The notes under the pieces were generated by a model that saw only the letters and a list, made by a program, of their open reading frames with translations, was not told the origin of the DNA and did no database searches. Made by a program: the position numbers and the translations under genes. 64,000 nt of DNA from Nissolia schottii (Eukaryota > Streptophyta > Magnoliopsida > Fabales > Fabaceae), in contig QANU01033273.1 of the NCBI GenBank assembly GCA_003254905.1, forward strand, positions 1 to 64,000, in the 5' to 3' direction. This document shows positions 10,666 through 23,452 of this stretch, in pieces. Every line of letters begins with the position of its first letter. Within the stretch, counting starts at the first letter, position 1.

Positions 10666-11973
10666 TGTTAGCCATGTGGCAACCAACACCCAAGAGGAGG
10701 GATGAATTGAATGTTTAAAAACTTAATTCAACTTTATAAAATTATTCATTTTCATGCATGTAAACATTATTTGTAGCGGAATAAGAACAACAAAGATGAA
10801 AACCTTAAGAATAACCATATTAAAATAGACTTATGGTAATGTAAAGACTAAGGGAAAAGAAAAGCAAACTCGAAATTTTATCCTGGTTTGGTCATCCTCT
10901 ATGGCCAACATCTAGTTCCCAAGCAATCCGCTTGAATTTTTTCACTAGTTCCAATCCTTACAAGTGTTTGGAAAACCTTTACAATACTTGTGTGCTTTAA
11001 CTTCCTGAGATCCCTCGTCCATAAGTTCAAGTCACTCAAGAACAAGAGATTCCTCACTTTTGATTCACTTGATGGATGTCTCGCCCTCTTATAATTATTC
11101 AAAAATACATGAAGAAGAATCAAAATCACTCTCTCAATAGAGAAAATTATAAAAGTGTAAGAACTATGAAGTTTTGCAAAAGATAACTCATTTTGGCCTG
11201 AAACTTTGATGAAAAACCATAGATAAATATGAATGATTAAGTGTAGTTTGTAATTGGTTTTTCATACCTGAACTGAAATAGGGTATTTATAGGCCTTGAA
11301 TTCGTGCACAGTGATTGACTTTCGGAGAGATATGCCCCTTGATGAAAAGTCACTTTGTTTTGGCACAACAGACACTTGTAATCAATTACATGCCTTCAAA
11401 GTTCATGTGTAATCAATCACACAATATTGTAATTGATTACAGCATATTCTAGAACCTTGTAATTGATTCCTTAAAAAAGGTAATCAATTATTTAGCCTTT
11501 GAAAACATATTTTTACCATTTTTTCACTATATACCCTTGATTAAAAGCTTTTGCAATGTTATATTCAAGTTATATCCTTTATAAAAAAACTTGTTTAGCA
11601 TAATGTCTTTTAGCATGAAGTTTTTCAAAAAGGTTTTTAAATGATTGAATCAAAATCATGGCCAACTAAAGTTATCAAGAGAAAACTTTTGACAAAAGAA
11701 CCTAAATCTTAAAAATAATATCAAATGAAAGCTTAGACTTTGTTCTTTGAGCTTTGACCAATTGAGCATTTGATGAAGAGCATTTCATGAAGTTAATTGC
11801 CGTTGCTTAAAGTTTCCATGTGCTCCATTTTCCAATTTTGAATTGCAATCTTATTAATATCATTTTGACGTCATCATTGCAATCTCATTAAAATCCTTTT
11901 TGCATCACCAAAACCTATAACACATGCATTTACACAATTTCCTTCAATTACTTGTCCAAATCAAAAATCTTCA
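10666..11973 (-). mobile_element. solo LTR with target-site duplication
   Basis: Plus-strand ends are TGTTAGCC (10666) and ATCTTCA (11973), flanked on both sides by the 5-bp target duplication CAATT (10661-10665 and 11974-11978). Length 1308 bp with no coding frame. The TATA box GGCCTATAAATA is on the minus strand (11284-11295), so transcription would run leftwards. Five TGTAATCAATTACA-like palindromes lie at 11377-11492, upstream of that TATA box. The left 60 bases resemble those of the LTR at 40433 (shared GGCAACCAA-ACCCAAGAG). Confidence 0.85.
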
Positions 11974-11978
11974 CAATT

Positions 11979-12175
11979 GTAGTTGACACTATCAGCAAGC
12001 ATTTCGCGACGGTTTTGAGAATTGTTGGAATAACCACCGCAAAATGCTTGAAAATTATAGCAGCAGTTTAGCGGTTGAGAATGAATTGTCTTGAAAGTTT
12101 GAGGCAGTTATAACCACCGCTAAAAGATAATATATAAGTGGCAGTGTTTTAAACCGCTACTATGTATAAAATTCA
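11979..12175. repeat. inverted short repeats around AACCACCGC / GCGGTT
   Basis: Several GCGGTT and AACCGC/ACCACCGC motifs in both orientations between about 12005 and 12160 resemble subterminal repeats of CACTA elements, but no clean CACTA end is visible. Possibly a truncated element next to the solo LTR. Confidence 0.35.
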
Positions 12176-13540
12176 TTTGAATAAAAATTGTCATGATTGC
12201 AAGCTTGCATTTACAAATCAATATTACATTAAAAAGTGGCTAAAACCAAATAGCAGAAAGAATAAATGATCATGGGAGTTAAGTGTACGATGTAAGAGAA
12301 CATAACACCCATGTAAAGGGTAATTCCCCTTTCCACTTATGAATTATGAACTCAGTTATTGTGTCTACACACCTCTTTGCTGGTGCCTTAGCAAAATTGT
12401 GCCTGACATTGGAAGTTCCTCAGTGTAGTGAAACATCAATAAAAACATGGATTAAACAAAGGCTCATCATGTTTATCACATTCTAAATTTGGACCCAATT
12501 CCTCAATCATAGACTTGATCTTAAAGAGAAAACTCAAATGAGAATAAACAAATATCAGATCGATACCTAAGATAGCAGAAAAAACAAGATTAAAATGTGC
12601 AACCACAAGAGCTTCGAAGCTGTGAACCACAATAGCTCAACAATAACCATAAAAGAAGAAACCAAATTATGAAGAATTACTGCGTATAAGGCTTTGCTAG
12701 TTAGAAATCCATGTGTACCATAAATTGGACCAAGCACCTGCATTTATAGGTAAGGGTTTTTCTTTGGATTGGAAAAATTATGTTTTTAACTCTTAGTGAA
12801 CCTACTGTACTTTTTCAGATTAATAGATTGTTGACAAATTAAGGAAGACAATTAAAGGAATGGACAAGGGAAAAAAGGGAGGGCACAATAAACCTCTTCT
12901 TTAACAGAACACATCCTCATCCCCAATGAGAAAAAATTGCTTTCCACCTCTTTTTATGAAATCAACCTAGAAGAAATTAAGAATTATTTCCTACATCTAT
13001 CAAACATTATTCTAAGGGAAGCATTTCACATAGAGTCATGGGAACTTCTTCATGAACACGAGCAACATAACCTCAAACTGCACATAGAAGTAGGATCATC
13101 TGCTCACTAACCTGCTATATATCTTCTTCATTGAAAGTGATATAAGCATCAATTACAGTAAATTCGATTGCAGCTTGATCATAAGCCTTGAAATAAAAAA
13201 TACAAAAGAAAAGAAGAAATAAGAGCAAGAAAGATAAAACAATCGAGAACACTAAAATGAATTTTTCTACTATCATCATTGAAACTTCCTCACACCAGCT
13301 TATCTTTTGTAGTGTTATACTCGCTGAGGTCACCATGAACCAATTTTCAATTTTGATACAATGTCCTCATTGTAATAATCATATGAAATATAAATCCTCA
13401 TATCATTTCAAACTAAAACTTAGAGGTGTAGAATACAACTTGGCCCCCTTAGAAAACTAACAAGCAATGTGCGACATAAGTGTTTACTTCAAGAATCCCT
13501 AAATTAAACACAAAAAGACAATGCAGGCTCAATAAAATTT
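12176..13540. other. non-coding, no gene seen
   Basis: AT-rich; the short open frames here show no domain or codon pattern. Confidence 0.45.
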
Positions 13541-14203
13541 AACCACAGATGTGATGGCCCATATTTTGATAAGGATGTTGCAAAACTGGGGAACGTTGTA
13601 GTGGTTTGGGACAGGAAGCACACTGTAGTGGGTGCTGGCTGTTGGAGCAAGGTGGAAGGGTTCGGACGCTGCAGCGTAATGAGGATGTTGCAGTGGTTCA
13701 ACATTTTCTGTAGCCCCAAACCGATGTGGGTTGCTTAAGGAGCGGGGTCTCTTCCTCCTATAAACAGAGACCCCTTTGGTAGAGCTTTAGTTGCTAATTC
13801 CCTTCAATGTTCTCAAGGTTCCACTCAGTGTTAGGACTTTTGCTCTAATTTTCTTTGTGAAGATGCAACGTCTTCACTAGAGTAGGTTACTACTCTTTTA
13901 GGGTGGCTTAAGGTAGTAGACCCTGACACCAGTACTATGGCAGTGGTTATGTTGTGGCGGTCCACTACCGTCGTGGCGATGTCCGTTCGTCGTATCAATG
14001 CAAATTCACTACGACGACACCCTATAGCAGTAGTTTTCTTTTAGTTTATGAGTTACTTAAATAGAATATGGTTAAATTGCTTGCACTTTCTTGTGAGACG
14101 ATCTAGGTTAGCCTCTTTTACTGCATTTTTGTGGTTGCTTAGTTATAAATTATTATTTGATTGTGCATTATAATTGCAATGTTTTGTTGTGTGTCAAATT
14201 TGG
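13541..14203 (+). mobile_element. LTR-like retroelement remnant
   Basis: A promoter-like CTATAAACAGA at about 13759-13769 is followed by leader-like sequence. The segment 14073-14203 belongs to a dispersed repeat found again at 39941-40072 (minus) and 63677-63808 (plus). The shared core runs CCTAGGTTAGCC, then TTATTTGAT, then GTGTGTCA. I infer the 3' part of a gypsy-type LTR; ends are not defined. Confidence 0.4.
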
Positions 14204-15149
14204 CATGGTTATTGGGGAAATGCAACATTTGATTTTAATATTTTGTTATTTCTTGCTTATTTATTTATTTATTATTTATTTTGTTTAATAAAAAAAATTA
14301 TCTCCTTTTCACAAACATGTACTTTAACAATTTTTCTAGTTCTTAGTGGTCTGGTGCACAATTTTATGCAGGTGAGGGGTCGGAAATTGTGACCTTAAGC
14401 AACTTGTTGCACAAGATAGAAAGTGCACAACAGAGGTCTAGTATTAAATAGGCAAAGCAGATAGAGCATACACCAATTTTTAACGTGGAAAACTTCCCAA
14501 TGAGAAGGACAAAAAACTACGGGATCTAGTCTAGAAAAATTTTACTATGTAATACCAATAAGTACAGTAAAAGAGTTCCACGGAATGAATCGCAAAGACA
14601 AATTCCTACTCACTATTAAAAGAATGGAATAAATAACAAAGCAACACACTCAAAAGACCCACACAAGATAAAAGTAGTACAACTAAATAGAAGATCAAAA
14701 TATTCTAAGGTTACTAAATTAATACCCACAATTTCTAGAACAAGCAGTTAAAATCTCGTTGAAAATAAAATACAAAATAATACTCAACAAATATCAAAAC
14801 GAGTCAAAAATTCTCCTCTAAAATGAAGCGAGAGCGGTACCAATTGTTATGCATCACATGCTTCCTCTAAAGGCATATGTATATGCATAGTACAGTCAGT
14901 TATGATTCAATTTTTTCTTTTTCTTTTTTTCATAGGATAATAATAGATAAGATAATAAATAAGATAAGTATTGAATTCAATTTGATAAAGACTTTAACGC
15001 AATACATATATGGTATTAAGGTAATTTATGAGATGCTCTAGTACATTTTTTGTTTTAAAAATGTTATTTTCATACCAAAATACCTAAACACTCTAAAATA
15101 CAATGATAATGACATTTAGTGAAGACCATAAAAATACAATAAAAAAATA
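14204..15149. other. non-coding, probable retroelement debris
   Basis: Contains AACGTGGAAAACTTCCCAATGA-like LTR text near 14480 without definable ends; no gene seen. Confidence 0.35.
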
Positions 15150-15690
15150 ATCATTTCTAACATTTTCTCTCTTGCTCTCAGTCTTTTCACTCTATCTTTA
15201 AAACAAACGGGTATTAGCTTAATAGAAATAAGTATCAACATAATAGTTATATAAATCAACATAATGAAATAGATATCAACATATAAAAAATGTTCCGAGG
15301 TTTTTTAAAAAGACATTTTTATTTTATTTTTATGAATGTTGATATACCTTTATAATATGTTGATACATATTTTCATTATATTGATTTTTATGTCTATTAT
15401 GTTTATACTTATTTTTATTATGTTAAAACCCATGTTTTGAATGTGTTTGATGTAGTGAGAGAGTAAGAGCATAGGGAAGATAGAATCCAACTTGATAGAG
15501 AGAGAAATGAATCAAGTTGATACTTTTATAATATTTGTGTACTTATTTTTATTATATTTATACTTATTTCTATTATGTTGATATTCATGTAATGTATGAA
15601 TTTCACATAGGAGTGAGAGAGTGAGAGCAGATGAGAGAGAGTCTGCTCTGACAGAGAGTTAGTATGACGTGATGGATAAAGTGTGTGATT
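15150..15690. repeat. foldback (MITE-like) element
   Basis: The left arm (about 15150-15295: CTCTCTTGCTCTCA, then AATAAGTATCAACATAATA) pairs with a right arm (about 15330-15480: TTGATA, TACTTATTTTTATTATGTT, then GTGAGAGAGTAAGAGCA). The right arm is partly repeated again at 15530-15640. No coding content. Boundaries approximate. Confidence 0.5.
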
Positions 15691-16440
15691 TAATAAAGAG
15701 ATATAATGTATTCAAAAAATTGAAAAATAATAGTATCGATACCACGTGCACAAATGTTACCGTCCATGTTAAAACACCCTTTTTTTTACCAAATACAATA
15801 ATTTTGTCTTTTCACCCCCTCAACACACAATGTCCATAAGATATTTGAACACCTTTCATATACAAAAACTTTTATTTTATTTTATTTTATTTTTTTTGCT
15901 CAATAGACTGGGCTCAACGCCCAACAAAACAAACCACCCTGCACCTCCCTTGATACAGGGACATTATAGTTATCAACAAAAAGCTGAAAATAAATACAAG
16001 GCCCAAGGAAAGGTCATGAGCATGATTAGCGTGATGCTCTAGTACATTCATACTCCACATAGAGATGTAGTCTGCCAGATAGTTAACATAAATAGATGCC
16101 AATAATAAATAACAAATAGCCAATGAGTTATAAGCACAAATGACCCGTCCCATGATCCTAAAGTGACCATGGGGTTGATCAAGTGAGGATCAGGGGGTTC
16201 AAACTCCATTTGTCCTCATTCCGCTTCTCCATCTCCCAAATACTCCTCTAAGGCTCCTAAGTATAAAATAAATAAATAAATAAATCACTAATTAAATCTC
16301 TAGGAAACAATTAAGTAAAAAGGACCGAGTGGAAATTCAGAAGGGAACGTACATATAAATATTGACCAGCGTTTTACAGTAGCAGATTGTCATCACTTAA
16401 TTTAAAAAGAAGATAATAATACAAATACTACTGCATGTTA
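15691..16440. other. non-coding, no gene seen
   Basis: 3' side of the DUF3339 gene on the minus strand; T-rich and A-rich tracts only. Confidence 0.4.
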
Positions 16441-16469
16441 ATTTTCTTGGAATAGGCTTCTGCTGCAGT

Positions 16470-16676
16470 CTAGATATACAAATGGATGCTGAGAACAATA
16501 AAGAACAAAATCAGAAAGAGACCATAAATTACAGTGTGCACAAAAATGGACGCAACAGTGGTCTTCATGCTCATGAACTCGAAGGGCTTGTTCTTTCCCG
16601 GCAGCTGAAAGATCATTCCCGGCGACAAGAGCCAAAACAGGGCGGCAGCTATGAAAGGAGGAGCCCAGTCGTTCAT
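16470..16676 (-). CDS. DUF3339 family small membrane protein (copy 2)
   Basis: Single exon encoding 68 aa on the minus strand, starting MNDWAPPF and ending HLYI-stop (TAG). Family hallmarks are the xDWAP start, SPGMIFQLPGKNKPFEF at about residues 18-33, SIFVH near residue 44 and a long final hydrophobic helix. It departs from its neighbours: MND instead of MAD, M for L in the PGL turn, loss of the last Gly, and F/L-rich helices. An in-frame ATG-like extension 31 codons upstream is open but unlike the family, so I use the start at 16676. It is the only one of the four on this strand. A TATATAAAT-like motif lies near 16950 on the minus strand. Confidence 0.9.
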   Translation of the reverse strand: MNDWAPPFIAAALFWLLSPGMIFQLPGKNKPFEFMSMKTTVASIFVHTVIYGLFLILFFIVLSIHLYI

Positions 16677-17780
16677 GTTGTTTTTGTGTATTATTATCTC
16701 CAAGAATTTCAGTGCCAAATTAAGCTTGTGAATGATGATGAAGAATAGCGAGTTAGAAAAGAAGGCCACAAGTGCCCATTAACTCCCTCACTAAAGGGGA
16801 ACATTGGAATCCGATAAAGGTTAACATAAAAATAATCAATCATACACTTTAAGTTGTGCTCCTTTTTATCCGGGTCAGTCCGTGGCTTTTTCCGGATAAG
16901 AAAGGCATCGTTGTCAAAGGCTGGTTTGTAGGGAAGGGCTACAATAGAATATATAAATAGAATAAAGGCCACTTGTATTCAAATTGCAACTACAATAGCA
17001 GTAAGTTGTGGTAGAGTAGATATAACTCATCATTGTCCATTCAGTGGCATATCACAAATCTTGGCCCCTCCTTTATGCTATATATAATTCAAAGGAGGAG
17101 ATGCACAAAACAAAAAGCGAACAATAACAAGGAAAAAGCAGTTAAAACAATTGAAAATAAAAATCAGCCAATAACCCATAGGAAACACGTATGCATGCAC
17201 ACTGAATGGCCTTCTTAATTTCTTCTTTTAAAAAAGATTTTTTTTCTTGTTTCTTTTTCCAAAAAGAATTTTAAAATTTGGTTTAGGTCCTTATAATTTT
17301 TTTTAATTTTGATTTAAACATATAAAAAATCATATGATTTTAATTTATGCTCATTATGTTAAAGACTCAAATAGTTAACAAAGTGTTATGTCAACATTGA
17401 CATATAAAGTAAACTAATTTGACCCATAATCTAGCTCATAACTAGTTATTTGACTCAAATTTATCCTCAAATCATGACTCAGACACCATCTAAAATCAAG
17501 TCAAATAGCAGGTCATAAGTTAGGTTATGGACTGGATGAGTTTATTTTACGCACACGACACTGCAGATGTGGTACTCCTTTAGTCACTTAGGAGTTAACT
17601 AAGTTCCACTGGTGGCAGGAATTAAAATCACATAATCTCACTAATGACGGAGACTAAAACCATGTAATTTCTTATACGTTTCAACCTAAACCAAATCTCA
17701 AACATTTGTCGAGGACCCCAAAACATATTTTTATTTATTTTTTAACTAAGGTGGTTCCCTTTTATTTGTTCTTCATTTTT
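16677..17780. other. upstream region of DUF3339 gene 2, non-coding
   Basis: No gene recognised; open frames here are short and featureless. Confidence 0.4.
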
Positions 17781-17785
17781 TAGGC

Positions 17786-18255
17786 TAAAATACATTTTTG
17801 ATCCTATAATTATATACATTTATTAAATTTGATCATCTATTTAAAAACTATTAGTCATTTTAATCTTTTGTTAGTCCCCTAAGTTTTCTATTAACAGACG
17901 ATGTTGACCTGACGGTTGACATGATGGTTAACGACAATGACTAGGCTACTAAAGGCATCTTTTGGCGTCCCAAAAAATACTAATTTTTTTTGGGTTTACA
18001 AAAAAATTACGTCATTCTAGATTTACGTATTACATTGAGACTAAATATCATTTTTTAATCAAAAATGACATTTTTTTGGCCTCTTAACAATCACGTTACC
18101 GTCCATTAGTAAAAAAAAATATTAAGAGACTAACAGAGGACTAAAGTGACTGACAATTTATAAATAAAAGATCACTAAATTAATTTTTTTTTAAAATACA
18201 GGACTAAATTGAATAAATGGGTATAATTAAAGGACCAAAAGAATTTTTTATTATT
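17786..18255. repeat. foldback MITE
   Basis: Left arm AAAATACATTTTTGATCCT with a following TTATTAAATTTGATCA segment pairs with the right arm (CTAAATTGAATAAATGGG, then AAAGGACCAAAAGAATTTTT). The inner parts (CTTTTGTTAGTCCCCTAA and TTAAGAGACTAACAGAGGAC) also pair. No open frame. Edges approximate, target duplication not resolved. Confidence 0.6.
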
Positions 18256-20160
18256 GGATTTTTTTAAAAAAAAATTATTGCATGCTCCTAGAGTACATTT
18301 ATTATGTAATTGGAGAGTATTATAAATACTATAATTTTAATTTGCAGTCTTTAAGAAATATATATATATATAACACAATAAATTAAAATTGATAATGTTA
18401 CGCATTAATTAAATGTTCTTTAAAATCATGTAAATATTTATTTTTCATTTACTTGGTGAGAATGTAAGAATTATTTAATTTTCTTATAAAAATATTTGGT
18501 TTTTGTTAACAAGTGCTCCTGCTATTTAATACACCATTCATTCCTCAACAATAGTCCTTTTATAAAAGTGAAAGTATTTCATATTAATAGTTCATTTAGC
18601 ATTTTAATGTACAATTAATTAGTGGAGAGAGACTTAGTGGAAGAGGGACTCAATGAAAAGATAAGTAATTAATGGAGAGGAAAAAAATGTATGAAAAATA
18701 GTACAGTAAATTAAGTTTATTTTTTTTTGTAAAATTTAAATCATTTAATGACTTCTTTAATTTACGTGCATTAACCGAAAATGACTCCTATTGAGAAATT
18801 GAATGAGTATATAAAATTTTAGAGTAAAAAGATTTAATTGTTTCCAATGCATTAATGATTTTATGTAGTCCCTCTGCTCCTCAATAGTTGTCTTTTAGGC
18901 AAATGCACAAAAATTATAGAAGTTATTAAATGATCTTAATTTTGCACAAAAATAAGTTTAATTTACCAAACTAACATTTGTGTATTTCTCTATCTCTATT
19001 AATTACTCATCTTTTCACCAAGTCTCTCCCCACTAAGTCTCTTTTAACTAAGGGTAAAATTGATATATAATAATTAATTTTACATTAAAATGATAAATGC
19101 ACTACTAATATAAAATAATTTCATTCTTATAAAATGACTACTATTAGAGAACAAAGAAAATACTAAACATTTGAATGTACATCCATTTTATCTTCTAGTA
19201 TATCTTTGATCGAATTGACATCCATTCCAAAAGTCACTAGTTAGGACAAAAGAGATAAGGGTGACATTACTCATATGATGCAAAGTGAGTTTGCATTACA
19301 TCTGCTTCTGGGCCCAGTAAAACCGAAACCAAATACAGATCATAACGCAATAATCTTTATGTCACTGAAAAGCTAACTAATTAATAAGAAAATTTTTTAA
19401 TCAAGTTTCAATGCGTTTAAAATAATCAAAATTTTTCATTTTCAATTCTTCTAACACGGAAAACAAGAAAAATTCTTCCATGTTATTTAAATACAATATA
19501 TGCTCTAAAAATATTATTAATCATTAATTTCTATTATATATATTTTTTGAACTTTATTTATTCTATTTTTAAATAATTGTCTAATTCCAAATGTGCATGT
19601 TACTATAGATTAAGGTAATGATTGAATTTTTTTAATTTTAAATAAAATAAAAGTACTTTAATCCTTTTTTTAATTTTAGATTCTCTATATGTTTTTCAAT
19701 ATAGTTTTCTTTGACTTTGTTTTTTTTAAAATATTTTTTGTTCACTTTTAAATTAACTTATCTAAAAATAAATGATGATTAAATATATTAATTTAAAAAT
19801 ATAAAAAAAAATCAAAAAGACCTATCTCTTTCTTAATTTTTTAACAATCTCTCTGATTTCACAAACTCCCTCTTCTACTACTTTTATTTAAGAAGGATAT
19901 AATTAAAAAAAAATACAATTAATATTGTCTAAATTTTAATAGTATACAAATACAACAATATGTGAAAAGATAAAATCTTAAAAGAAGGCAATTACTTGAC
20001 AACAGGGAGATAACAATTGTTCATAGAATATGGATTAAATATACTCCAAATATTTTTCCTTAAAACATTGTTACCTAAAATTCAATTATAATAATTTATA
20101 GAGTTATATTATTTATTTGAACTCATTTTGTGTTTAAATTGTGTCGATGCACACTTTATA
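18256..20160. other. very AT-rich intergenic sequence
   Basis: No gene, RNA gene or clear element. Near 18540 and 18890-19140 there is related CAATAGTCCTTTTA / AATAGTTGTCTTTT and AAAATGACTACTATT text, suggesting degraded inverted repeats. Confidence 0.4.
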
Positions 20161-20161
20161 T

Positions 20162-20914
20162 TAGAGTTGTTAAAATGGGTTGAGCCAGATGGGGTGACCC
20201 AAGTAGCCTAAAAATATGACAAGTTGAGTTAGAAAAATAGAACAATAGCCCAACCTAGTCCAACCCGAATTGGCTCATCTCACTCTAGGCTAGGCCAGTT
20301 CGATAGTTTGAAACTTGTTAGATAATTATACTTTTATTCAAAAATACAAAATTAATAATGAACGCCAAAAAATTAATTGACACGAATAACACTAAACAAC
20401 TCACTAGCTTTATCATGTGTGTTTGAGTGTTCTATTATAATAACAAATGGGTGACACAATTTTTTAGTACAAATACAATATATATTTTAGAAGTGGAAAC
20501 GGACTTTGACTTTGTTCTTTCTTGACAATGCTTATTAAATGAGTCAATATCACATAAAGTTATGATATATATTTAATACGATGCAATGGCTAAAATGGAA
20601 GGTGTGAGAACTAGACATATGAATCATAACATTAGCAAATTGTACTATAATTGAAGTCTCTTTTAGCAAATTCATGGAAGTTGTTATGACAAATTTATTA
20701 TAAGAGTCAATTATTGTCATTTATAATTAACAAACTTAGTTTTATAATTACTGTCAAATTTTAACAACTTTGTCAATTGAAGAAGAAGAAAAAATTGGGT
20801 TAATAAAAGATTGACAAATAAACCAATTCAAAAATGGCTCATTTCACAATAAGCTAATATTTTACTAACTCGAAACGAATTGGGTCAGTCTATTTTAATA
20901 TTTTAACAGATCTA
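20162..20914. mobile_element. probable hAT-like non-autonomous element
   Basis: Left end TAGAGTTGTTAAAAT at 20162; the right end is its inverse with two mismatches (ATTTTAACAGATCTA, ending 20914). Just inside both ends lie GGGTTGAGCC / GGGTGACCC and GGGTCAG motifs typical of this element class. The flanking 8-mers (CTTTATAT, CTCATATA) do not match convincingly, so the call is tentative. Confidence 0.4.
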
Positions 20915-21720
20915 CTCATATATTATTAAATTAAATTTTAATAAATGTCACAACTCATTATAAAAAATTTATTTAATAATAAATAAGATACATCTCAACT
21001 TAATTTCTCATATAAAGAGAATACGCCGTGACGTTTCTCTTATTTATATTAGATTCCTAGTATCGACTGCAGAGAAAAAGTGCTGCTAATCAAAGAGGCA
21101 AAGACCAACACAGCTGGCAATCCTCGCCTCGTGCTTCCAAATTGTTCCACGTAATTTATACATAACAAGAAAAAAATAGATAAAACTTTTATAAGATAAT
21201 AAGAATAAAAATTAAATACTATAAAATAATATCATTTATTTAAAGATTCGCATATACGGTACATTATTTTAAGATAAAAGATAAATGTAGACAAAAATTT
21301 AAACTCTAATATTTTTTATGCTAAACTCTCAAGTATTATTAATATTATTAAATTACATTAGAGCCTTACACTGTTTATAAAATTAAGTTAAACCACTAAA
21401 TTATTTTGGATAACATCCAAACTTTTTCTTATAAAAATCAACACGTAAATGAATCCGACTAGAAATTCCTATACGCTCTATTAATATTATTATTATTATT
21501 ATTATTATTCCTGAAGTGCAGCTTTCACCGCCCGCCCGTTCAGTTCCTTCATTTGGTGCTCATTATTCGCCAGCCCCCCTCAAAGCTACACCACCTTTAC
21601 TAGTAGTTTCTCCACCGAAAGGCACCGTTTTCGAATTATTAGGCTCAAAAGATCTGTAATTTCTTCTTTAGCCTTTATAGGAGAATAAATAAAAAAAATA
21701 TTTAAAAAAATAAAAAAAGA
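20915..21720. other. upstream region of DUF3339 gene 3
   Basis: No gene seen. Contains an (ATT)n microsatellite at about 21482-21509. Confidence 0.5.
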
Positions 21721-21930
21721 ATGGCTGATTGGGCACCAGTGGTAATCGGCGTAGTTCTGTTCGTGCTGCTCCAACCAGGGCTGCTGTTCTCCTTTCCAGG
21801 CAACGGGAAGCAGCTGGAGTTCGGGCGCATGAAGACGAACGGCAAAGCCATATTCATTCACACGCTCATCTTCTTCGCCCTCTATGCCGTTCTCATCGTC
21901 GCCCTTCGCGTTCACATCTACACCGGCTGA
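21721..21930 (+). CDS. DUF3339 family small membrane protein (copy 3)
   Basis: Single exon, 69 aa, from MADWAPVV to VHIYTG and TGA. Conserved DUF3339 features are MADWAP, QPGLLFSFPGNGKQLEFG at residues 18-35, the MKTNGKAIFIH block and a C-terminal hydrophobic helix ending RVHIYTG. Coding sequence is much richer in G+C at third positions than in copies 1 and 4, so this copy has different codon use or composition history. The C-rich reverse strand produces long antisense frames, which I treat as shadows. A (CT)n tract at about 21999-22021 lies in the 3' UTR. An A-rich leader precedes the ATG directly. Confidence 0.93.
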   Translation: MADWAPVVIGVVLFVLLQPGLLFSFPGNGKQLEFGRMKTNGKAIFIHTLIFFALYAVLIVALRVHIYTG

Positions 21931-22002
21931 CCCGGTTGCCCCGCCCAACATCTGCAGCAGCAGCTCTTTCCGGAGATCGATCTGGCGTTTGTTTGTTTTC
22001 TC

Positions 22003-22033
<31 letters not shown>

Positions 22034-22416
22034 CCTTTTTTGTTGCCCAATGGTAATTTAGTCATTTTCTGTCTTTTTGTTTACTTTTGATTGGAGTAAA
22101 TGGAAATAAAAGCATGTATTTGCAATGGGGAAATACATAGATCTGATCTGATTGCTATTGTTGTTATTGTTGTGGTTTAGCTATTGATTATTTAAAGTGT
22201 AAATTTGGGATTGAACTGAGCTTGAATTGAAGCTAGCCAGCACTTGATTTTGACACAGTAGCAGTAGGTCCACTGCGCTCCGTATTTCCTCAATGCTCGC
22301 AAAAATTGAGCGAGGCATCTAAGGGCATACAGCTTACGAGCCATTGATTAATGAATGTTTATTTCATCAAAAAGAGGAATTGTTGGTATAATTTCTGGTT
22401 GCTACCGTGGTTAGTA

Positions 22417-22592
22417 GTGGGGGTGTCTCGGGATGGGTGGGTGAGTTTCAGACCTCTACACACTCGTTGCATTTGGTTGGGTTAGATTGGGTTTAGCAAA
22501 ATAAATAATAATAATAATTCAACCCGTTTAAGATTGGGTTGCATTGCATTACGGGTCAAACTCGTGGGTTTGCTACCAACTCCACCCCTTCC
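22417..22592. repeat. short GGGTTGGGT-type repeat
   Basis: GGGGGTGTCTCGGGATGGGT at the left and CCAACTCCACCCC at the right enclose TTGGGTTAG / AACCCGTTT motifs, as in the hAT-like elements elsewhere in this window. Likely a small or truncated non-autonomous copy. Confidence 0.35.
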
Positions 22593-23253
22593 GTCCATTT
22601 TTTTTAGAATATTTTTTAAACAAAAATTTGTCCCAAGTTAATTATGATTTAATTAGATTAAAAATATATTAAATATATTTTTTACACTTATATTTTGTTA
22701 TTTCTCGTTTTTTATAACAATTATTACTTAATATTAATTTTGTCTATGCACTTTATATTTTCTCTTTCTTAATATTAATTAAATAATTTTTTAAACTGTG
22801 TTTTTGTCTAAAATGAATGGACAGAGGAAGTACATAAAAAAAATTCACCTGTTAAAGTATAATTTGTAACTGAATACAATTTTTCTTTAAGAAATGCAAC
22901 ACCAATTAGAAGTCTTAACATATGTAAATTTAAAAGAGCATGCATAAGTTCAATAAATTATCCATAAATTATAAAAGCGTTTAAAAGAGCATGTATTCCT
23001 AAAAGCTATGTAGAAAGCATAAATAAGTTCTAGTAGCTTTTTAAAAATAGCAATAATTAGTTCAAAAGACATAACAAACATTACCTAATTGAAGTTACGA
23101 TCATCTCATGTAGCATATCAGTTGACATTTATTGACTCCACTCTCAATTTTTTCAATGCATTTTGTCATCTTAACGTTCTATTGGATTTGCATCGCAATG
23201 GTTCGTTAAATGCTTAATCAATTTCTCATCTCTATTCTATTTGGTCTCTTCTC
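22593..23253. other. AT-rich intergenic, no gene seen
   Basis: Nothing recognised. Confidence 0.4.
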
Positions 23254-23270
23254 AAATGTCTACACATAAT

Positions 23271-23452
23271 ACCAACGGGGGTTGGTCCAAGTGGTAAGCG
23301 GCTTGGTATCGCTTAAGCAAGGTCCCGAGTTCGAGACCTTGTGAACGCAGTTATCCCCGCTTGGAGATTCACCCGCCATAACCAGGTGCGCGACCCGGGT
23401 CGATCGGGATTAGTCAAGGCAAAGCCTTGGATACCGGGCAGGCAACCTAAAA
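23271..23452 (+). mobile_element. tRNA-derived SINE, copy 1
   Basis: Starts ACCAACGGGGGTTGG. The tRNA-like head carries an A box (TGGTCCAAGTGG near 23284) and a B box (GAGTTCGAGACC near 23328). The tail ends GGCAACCTAAAAAAA. The flanking duplication AAATGTCTACACATAA (23254-23269) recurs as AAATGTCTACACGTAA directly after the A tail, with one mismatch. Two further copies are at 28782 and 33892. Confidence 0.9.

Noticed and set aside
12005..12160. Complete CACTA element
   Set aside because: Motifs resemble subterminal repeats, but neither end nor a 3-bp duplication could be identified.
21586..22065. 159-codon minus frame across DUF3339 copy 3
   Set aside because: It is antisense to a well supported gene and arises from the GC-rich coding strand and the (CT)n tract; its text is low complexity.
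23271..23350. tRNA gene
   Set aside because: The A and B boxes belong to a SINE head; no cloverleaf with a proper anticodon arm, and the copy has a 3' A tail with target duplications.
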